Assembly: GCF_002742625.1 (NCBI RefSeq)
Contig: NZ_PEBF01000001.1
Span: 4,340,001-4,404,000, forward strand
Reading direction: 5' to 3'
Source: Caulobacter sp. FWC2
GTDB lineage: Bacteria; Pseudomonadota; Alphaproteobacteria; Caulobacterales; Caulobacteraceae
DNA: 64,000 bases
The notes beneath the pieces are model-generated. The model made no database searches, had not been told where the DNA came from, and saw only the letters and a program-made list of their open reading frames with translations. The position numbers were made by a program, and so were the translations under genes. Below are positions 59,476 through 64,000 of the stretch, piece by piece. The number at the start of each line of letters is the position of its first letter. Position 1 is the stretch's first letter.

Positions 59476-60525
59476 TCAGGCCCGCCAGAGCCCGATCGCG
59501 CCCTTCGGCCCGCACAGCACGGCCGACTTTTCCGAGGAGAGCCGCACCGTGTTCATGGGCGCGCCCGAGACCCGCTGGAACGGCCCGCCCTTGCGGCTGA
59601 CGATGGTCCCGGCCAGGCCGGTGGCCATGACGGTCGAGCCCTTGACCGAGATCCCCGACAGGTAGCCGGTCGGGGCGGCGACCGCCTCGAAGCTCACCCG
59701 GCCCGGATCCAGCCGCGCCAGGTTGACGCCCTCGGCGCGAGGCTTCTGGTAGTCGCCGCCGCAGACCCACAGCGCGCCGTGCTTGTCGTAGGCCACGGCG
59801 AAGGCGCCCTTGGACGGCGCGTCGGCCAGGATCGGCGTGTCCAGCGCCACGAAGACGCCGCTCCCGCCGCGCGAGACATAGACCCGCGCCTTGCCCGCCC
59901 CGCCGGAGCAGAAGGCGACCTGGCCGCGCGGGCCGATCGCCACGCAGCCATTGCTGGCGGCGAAGGCGCCCTCGTTCGACGCGGCCAGGGGCACGCCCTC
60001 GTCCTTGAGCCGCGTCCAGGTCTCGCCGCCGTCGGCGGTGTAGAGCACCGTGAACCGGCCCTTGGTCGGGTCGCCCAGGATGAAGCCGCGCCGGCTGTCG
60101 ATAAAGGCGATCGAGTCCCAGAAGCCTTCCGGATCCGGGTTGGCGGCGATCCGCTTCCAGGTCTTGCCGCCGTCCTTGGTGCGCAACAGTTGCGAGGCCT
60201 CGCCGGGTCCGGCGCTCATGGCCAGGACGTGGTTGTCGTCGAAGGCGTGCAGACCCCGGAAGTCCAGCTTCTCGGCCCCGACGATCCGCATGGCGTCCTG
60301 CCGCTCGTCCTGCCCGCGGATCAGCCAGCCCTTGGAGCCCGAGGCCCAGTAGCGCTTGCCGCCGGTCGGCGAGAGGCCCCGCAGTTCGGTGTCGGCGACC
60401 GAGGTCGGCATGCGGATGCCGCCAACGCCCTGAGCGCGCTCGTCCCGCGCCAGGGCGGGCGTCGCGACCAGGCTGGGCGAGACCGTCAAGGCGGCGGCGG
60501 TGGCGAGGAAGTCTCTGCGCTTCAA
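59476..60525 (-). CDS. BNR/YCF48-like beta-propeller protein, exported
   Basis: 349 aa from a TTG at 60525, eight bases after AGGAG, giving MKRRDFLATAAALTVSPSLV, a Tat-like leader (KRRDFL) with cleavage near ALA. A longer frame to 60579 lacks a ribosome site. Asp-box/BNR repeats DGGKTWKRI and DGGETWTRL and about six WD-like blades (GWLIRGQDER, AFIDSRRGFILGDP, GALWVCGGDYQ) indicate a propeller related to YCF48/sialidase-like proteins annotated as oxidoreductases. No catalytic residues can be assigned. It diverges from the O-antigen ligase gene. Confidence 0.78.
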   Translation of the reverse strand: MKRRDFLATAAALTVSPSLVATPALARDERAQGVGGIRMPTSVADTELRGLSPTGGKRYWASGSKGWLIRGQDERQDAMRIVGAEKLDFRGLHAFDDNHVLAMSAGPGEASQLLRTKDGGKTWKRIAANPDPEGFWDSIAFIDSRRGFILGDPTKGRFTVLYTADGGETWTRLKDEGVPLAASNEGAFAASNGCVAIGPRGQVAFCSGGAGKARVYVSRGGSGVFVALDTPILADAPSKGAFAVAYDKHGALWVCGGDYQKPRAEGVNLARLDPGRVSFEAVAAPTGYLSGISVKGSTVMATGLAGTIVSRKGGPFQRVSGAPMNTVRLSSEKSAVLCGPKGAIGLWRA

Positions 60526-60693
60526 GGTTCGGCTCCTGCGAATTCCGGCCATCAGGCGGGCAAATCGGCGTCGGCGCAAGCGATCGCGATGGGCGGCGAG
60601 GCGCGCGGCCCAGCGGAATCTCCGGTTTCAGCGGCAGTTAATATCTGGCGGTTAACAATGATCCTTTAGATTCACGGCCGGAGAGAGCGCTGA

Positions 60694-61998
60694 ATGTCGA
60701 CGCCCTACCGCCTGTATGCCGAAGAGGCGCCGCAGGCCTTAGACGCGGCGTTGGAGACGGCCCGGCCGCGGATCGACATCCCTTTCTGGACCTGCGTCTT
60801 CGCGACGCTGATCTTCAGTCAGTTCTACCTGATGCTGTTCACAGGCCCGGGCACCGGCGGGGCGACCCCGTCGTCGAGCGCGGCCAACAGCCAGTCCGCC
60901 GCCCTGCGGATGATCTTCTTTCCAGTCTATCTGGCTGTCCTGATCACCATCTGCGCGCGCCCCGCCCGCTTTCTCGCGGTCCTGGCGCGGTCCTGGCTGC
61001 TGCTGGGACTGCTGAGCATCGCGGCGGCCTCGGTGTTCTGGAGCCTGCAGCCCGACGTGACCCAGCGCCGACTGATCGCGGTCGTGTTCACCACCCTGGC
61101 CGGGGTGCTGCTGGCCGAGCGCTTCGAATGGCCCAAGACGCTGGAGGTCCTGGCCACGACGTTCGCCTTCGTCGTCGCCCTGTCGTTCGTCTTCGGCCTG
61201 CTCATGCCGGCCTATGGCGTGATGTCGGTGGACTTCCCCGGCGCGTGGCGCGGCGTCTACGGGTTCAAGAACCAGCTTGGCTACGCCATGTCGCTGGCGA
61301 CGCCGACCTTCCTGGCCGCCGCCATCGCCAACCCGCAGCGACGCAAGCTGTGGCTGGGCTTCGCCGCCGGCGCCCTGGCGCTGATCCTGCTGTCGACGTC
61401 CAAGACCGCCCTGCTCTCGTGCCTGGCGGGCCTGGCCTTCGTGCCGTTGATCGCGCTGTGCCGGCGGGGGCCGGCGCTGGGCGCGCTGGCGATCCTGGCC
61501 GCCGTCAGCGCCCTCGCCCTCGGCGGCGCGGTCCTCTGGCTGGCGCCCGAGGCGGTCTTCGGCCTGATCGGCCGCGACGCCACCTTCACCGGCCGCACCC
61601 TGATCTGGGACGCCGTCCACCGGCAGATTCAGCACCAGCCGATGACCGGCTACGGCTACGGGGCCGTCTGGGACGACCAGTCGGGACGGGGGCCCGTCGC
61701 CTGGATCTCGCACGACCAGGGCTTCACGATCTTCTCCGCCCACAACACCATCCTCGGGGTCTGGCTGGAGCTGGGCTACATCGGCGTCGCCGCCTGGCTG
61801 ATGCTGCTGGTCGGGGCCTGGCTGAAGGGACTGCTGCGGCTGGCGACCGCGCCGGCCTATTTCTTCCTGCCGTTCCTGGTGATCTTCACCCTGCACAGCC
61901 TGACCGAGGCCGACGCGCTGATCCAGAACGACCTGGGCTGGGTGATCTTCTCGATGACCGTGACCAAGCTGGCCCTGCCCTGGCGCTCGGCGGACTGA
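60694..61998 (+). CDS. O-antigen ligase/polymerase-like membrane protein
   Basis: 434 aa with about ten TM helices. The large periplasmic loop lies around 300-345 and contains GRTLIWDAVHRQIQHQPMTG then YGYGAVWDDQ and HNTILGVWLELGYIGVA, the Wzy_C/ExoQ-type signature region. Such enzymes polymerise or ligate polysaccharide repeat units (O-antigen, exopolysaccharide). No glycosyltransferase cluster adjoins it. Convergent with rplL. Confidence 0.88.
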   Translation: MSTPYRLYAEEAPQALDAALETARPRIDIPFWTCVFATLIFSQFYLMLFTGPGTGGATPSSSAANSQSAALRMIFFPVYLAVLITICARPARFLAVLARSWLLLGLLSIAAASVFWSLQPDVTQRRLIAVVFTTLAGVLLAERFEWPKTLEVLATTFAFVVALSFVFGLLMPAYGVMSVDFPGAWRGVYGFKNQLGYAMSLATPTFLAAAIANPQRRKLWLGFAAGALALILLSTSKTALLSCLAGLAFVPLIALCRRGPALGALAILAAVSALALGGAVLWLAPEAVFGLIGRDATFTGRTLIWDAVHRQIQHQPMTGYGYGAVWDDQSGRGPVAWISHDQGFTIFSAHNTILGVWLELGYIGVAAWLMLLVGAWLKGLLRLATAPAYFFLPFLVIFTLHSLTEADALIQNDLGWVIFSMTVTKLALPWRSAD

Positions 61999-62039
61999 CG
62001 CCCCGTGGAGCGGACGCTCCCGCACCGCCAAGCCCCAAA

Positions 62040-62076
62040 AGGAAACGGCCCCGGAGGTTTCCCTCCGAGGCCGCCC
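62040..62076 (-). terminator. Terminator of rplJ-rplL
   Basis: CGGCCCCGGAGG (62046-62057) pairs with CCTCCGAGGCCG (62062-62073) with one mismatch and loop TTTC. On the minus strand TTTCCTTTTGGGG follows. A second small hairpin (CCCCGCGAAAGCGGGG, 62100-62115) lies nearer the rplL stop. Confidence 0.85.
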
Positions 62077-62121
62077 GGCAGTTCCAAAAGGAACCTGATC
62101 CCCGCGAAAGCGGGGGCCAGA

Positions 62122-62502
62122 TTACTTGATTTGGACGGTGGCGCCGGCTTCCGTGAGCTTCTTCGCGACTTCGTCGGCTTGAGCCTTCGAGACGTTTTCG
62201 ACGACGTTCTGCGGAGCGCCTTCGACCAGGTCCTTGGCTTCCTTCAGGCCGAGGTCCGGACGGACGCCGCGGACTTCCTTGATCACGTTGATCTTCTTGT
62301 CGCCACCGTTCGTCAGAACGACGGTGAACTCGGTTTGCTCTTCAGCGGCTTCAACCGGGGCGGCAGCGCCACCAGCGGCGGCGACGGCGACCGGAGCGGC
62401 GGCCGAGACGCCCCACTTTTCTTCCAGCAGCTTCGACAGTTCAGCGGCTTCCAGCACCGACAGGGTGGACAGTTCTTCGACCAGCTTTTCGAGCTTCGAC
62501 AT
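62122..62502 (-). CDS. rplL: 50S ribosomal protein L7/L12
   Basis: 126 aa. N-terminal dimerisation helices ([20 protein letters not shown]), an Ala/Val/Gly-rich flexible hinge ([17 protein letters not shown]) and the C-terminal factor-binding domain ([20 protein letters not shown]). It forms the ribosomal stalk with L10. Second gene of rplJL. Confidence 0.98.
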   Translation of the reverse strand: MSKLEKLVEELSTLSVLEAAELSKLLEEKWGVSAAAPVAVAAAGGAAAPVEAAEEQTEFTVVLTNGGDKKINVIKEVRGVRPDLGLKEAKDLVEGAPQNVVENVSKAQADEVAKKLTEAGATVQIK

Positions 62503-62549
62503 GTGTCAGTTCCTAAAGAGAGATTGGGATAGATATGCGGGGATGACCG

Positions 62550-63068
62550 TTACGCGGCGTCTTTGGTCGCGTAGGCATTGAAGACGCGAGCCAGCTGGGC
62601 GGCCGGAGCCTGCAGGACGCCAGCGATCTTGGTCGCCGGAGCCTGGATGAGGCCGATAAGCTTGCCACGCAGTTCGTCCAGCGACGGGAGGGTCGCCAGA
62701 GCGCGCACCGCGTTCTCGTCCAGCACGTTGGTCTGGTCCAGGACGCCACCGACAATCTTAAGCTTGTCGTTTTCCTTGGCGAACTGCACGGCGACCTTGG
62801 CGGCCGAAACAGCGTCCGGGCCGTAGGCGATGGCGACCGGGCCGGTGAACAGGGCGGAGCCCGTGTCACCAAGCTTGCCGTCCAGAGCCTTAAGGGCCAG
62901 GGTGTTCTTCACAACCTTGATCGCGGCGCCTTCCTTGCGGAGGCGAAGACGAAGGTCGGTCATTTCCGCAACGGTCAGACCCATGTAGTGGGTCACGACG
63001 ACAGCGCCGGCGTCGTTGAACACGCTTTTCAGCGATTCAATCGACTCCTGCTTTTGAGCGCGGTCCAT
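62550..63068 (-). CDS. rplJ: 50S ribosomal protein L10
   Basis: 172 aa starting MDRAQKQESIESLKSVFNDA. It has the rRNA-binding N-terminal domain (VVTHYMGLTVAEMTDLRLRL) and a C-terminal helix for L7/L12 dimers (LARVFNAYATK). In other bacteria L10-L7/L12 binds the rplJ leader to repress itself; the leader here is long and structured, consistent with that. Confidence 0.97.
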   Translation of the reverse strand: MDRAQKQESIESLKSVFNDAGAVVVTHYMGLTVAEMTDLRLRLRKEGAAIKVVKNTLALKALDGKLGDTGSALFTGPVAIAYGPDAVSAAKVAVQFAKENDKLKIVGGVLDQTNVLDENAVRALATLPSLDELRGKLIGLIQAPATKIAGVLQAPAAQLARVFNAYATKDAA

Positions 63069-63400
63069 TGCGGTCTCCTACTCAGTTAGCAGCGGCCGGA
63101 CCATTCCGGCAGCCAGATGCGGTCCCATGCGGAATTGCTCCCGCGTGCGAGTCGCATATGCCTGTTCCAAGGAAAGTCGGCCGCGCTCCGATCTCGGACA
63201 TGCCTTCCGAAGAAGGGGCCTTCCGAAGAAGGCGTCACGAGCAGGAGACCTTGGCGTCTCTATCCCTGTCTCCCGACGGCGAGGAAGGGCTCTTCCTCAA
63301 TTATGGCGTTGGTGACCCCACGCCCCGTAGTTCTCAAACAGGTTCTCCGTCGGACCGGAGTCCATCGAAGAGGCGGGCCGTATAGACGAAGTGGGGGAGG
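63069..63400 (-). promoter_or_regulatory. rplJ mRNA leader with tandem UUCG hairpins
   Basis: About 330 bp before rplJ. In mRNA sense two copies of CCTTCTTCGGAAGG (63203-63216 and 63219-63232) stand in tandem, each a 5-bp stem closed by a UUCG tetraloop. Nearer the gene, CCGGAATGGTCCGG is another small hairpin, and GTAGGAGACCGCA holds the ribosome site. It is a candidate L10-binding leader, but no canonical kink-turn was identified. Confidence 0.6.
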
Positions 63401-63410
63401 ATATCAACAC

Positions 63411-63547
63411 CCCTTCCCTCTCCCCCTGCGGGAGAGGGTGGCCCGCGAAGCGGGTCGGGTGAGGGGTCGCGCAGCGTTTTCGACAGGCCTTTCAACCCCT
63501 CATCCGTCTGGCTTCGCCAGCCACCTTCTCCCGCAAGGGGAGAAGGG
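63411..63547. repeat. REP-like inverted repeat near the right end
   Basis: CCCTTCCCTCTCCCCCTGCG on the left pairs loosely with the region ending CCCGCAAGGGGAGAAGGG on the right. Internal hairpins (GCCCGCGAAGCGGGT; TGGCTTCGCCA) make a bulged long stem of about 137 bp. The same type as the elements at 40.0 and 54.1 kb. Confidence 0.8.
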
Positions 63548-63581
63548 TGATAGTGCGCCCAAGCTCCGATGGGGATCCGCC

Positions 63582-64000
63582 ATGCACCGCACCGCCGCCG
63601 CGTTCACCGCGCTTCTGCTGGCCTTCGCCAGTTCCGCCTGGACCAGTCCTGCCTTCGCCGAGTTGAAGGCCCCGCCGACGCCCCGGGCCGTGGTCGCCGA
63701 TCCGGCGCGCGACAAGGACCATCCGGCCGACATGGCCGCCTTCCAGGTCGACATCGCCGGGTCCAAGGTCAACGCCATCCTCTACACGGCCTCGGGGACG
63801 CAGCCGCATCCGACGATGCTGTTCCTGCACGGCTTCCCGGGCAATGAGACCAATATCGACCTGCTGCAGGCCGTGCGCCGCGCCGGCTGGAACGCCATGC
63901 GGATCAACTATCGCGGCTCGTGGGGCAGCCAGGGCCAGTTCAGCTTCGCCAACGCCCGCGCCGACGGCGAGGCGGCCGTGGCCTGGCTGCTGGACCCGGC
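63582..64000 (+). CDS. Secreted alpha/beta hydrolase (3' truncated by window edge)
   Basis: 139 complete codons are visible from ATG 63582, eight bases after GGGGA. Signal peptide about 1-26 (AAFTALLLAFASSAWTSPAF, cleavage AFA-E). The hydrolase core starts LYTASGTQPHPTMLFLHGFP with the HG oxyanion motif, then GWNAMRINYRGSWGSQGQFS. The nucleophile elbow lies beyond the window. Substrate unknown; fits the prolyl-oligopeptidase/dienelactone-hydrolase group. Confidence 0.85.
   Translation, partial: MHRTAAAFTALLLAFASSAWTSPAFAELKAPPTPRAVVADPARDKDHPADMAAFQVDIAGSKVNAILYTASGTQPHPTMLFLHGFPGNETNIDLLQAVRRAGWNAMRINYRGSWGSQGQFSFANARADGEAAVAWLLDP

Overview
The window is high-GC DNA from an alphaproteobacterium of the genus Caulobacter or a very close relative. 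The evidence is a CtrA essentially identical to the Caulobacter master cell-cycle regulator, with GANTC (CcrM) and TTAA-type CtrA half-sites in its promoter; a 653-aa RpoD and a 1356-aa RpoB; the fliIJ pair; NodT-type RND efflux genes; and an RTX protein whose C-terminus resembles the LPS-anchoring N-terminus of the Caulobacter S-layer protein RsaA. Most of the window is core chromosome. No insertion sequence, prophage, CRISPR array, tRNA or rRNA gene was recognised.

Layout. 1-5.0 kb: the 3' part of a hybrid histidine kinase, an M23 endopeptidase, ctrA with a long regulatory region, and a membrane LytTR regulator. 5.0-12.7 kb: a secreted alpha/beta hydrolase, fliI-fliJ followed directly by a GH10 xylanase-like lipoprotein, a methyltransferase, a MASE1 hybrid kinase and a VOC-fold protein. 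12.7-18.5 kb (minus strand): rpoD, dnaG and a serine hydrolase. 18.6-24.6 kb: a PAS hybrid kinase, a frame-broken MBOAT O-acyltransferase with its AlgJ/AlgX-like partner, and a tandem two-headed TetR regulator. 24.8-30.7 kb: an unknown protein with an internal repeat, the RTX/RsaA-like surface protein, an M28 peptidase, and a lower-GC gene with a HEPN-like RHxxxH motif. 30.8-41.2 kb: a large TonB-dependent receptor, a three-gene RND efflux operon and an HWE/HisKA_2-type kinase.

41.3-63.1 kb: the minus-strand translation and transcription block tuf, fusA, rpsG, rpsL, rpoC, rpoB, rplL, rplJ. Its order is the classical beta plus str arrangement, but two insertions open it. One (46.1-49.7 kb) holds two paralogous single-TM Cys proteins flanking a CocE/NonD hydrolase. 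The other (58.7-62.0 kb) holds a DUF1328-like small membrane protein, a frame-broken hypothetical, a BNR-repeat protein and an O-antigen ligase-type protein. The window ends inside another secreted alpha/beta hydrolase.

Intergenic DNA carries several long imperfect inverted repeats that look like REP-type dispersed elements (24.66, 40.04, 54.07, 58.60 and 63.41 kb), one of them between rpoB and rpoC. The most interesting leads are the RTX protein with an RsaA-like anchor at the wrong end; the HEPN-like gene with a palindromic AT-rich promoter; the C-tract frame break in the acyltransferase; paired leader hairpins before fliI; tandem UUCG-capped hairpins in the rplJ leader; and the paralogous Cys-motif membrane proteins.
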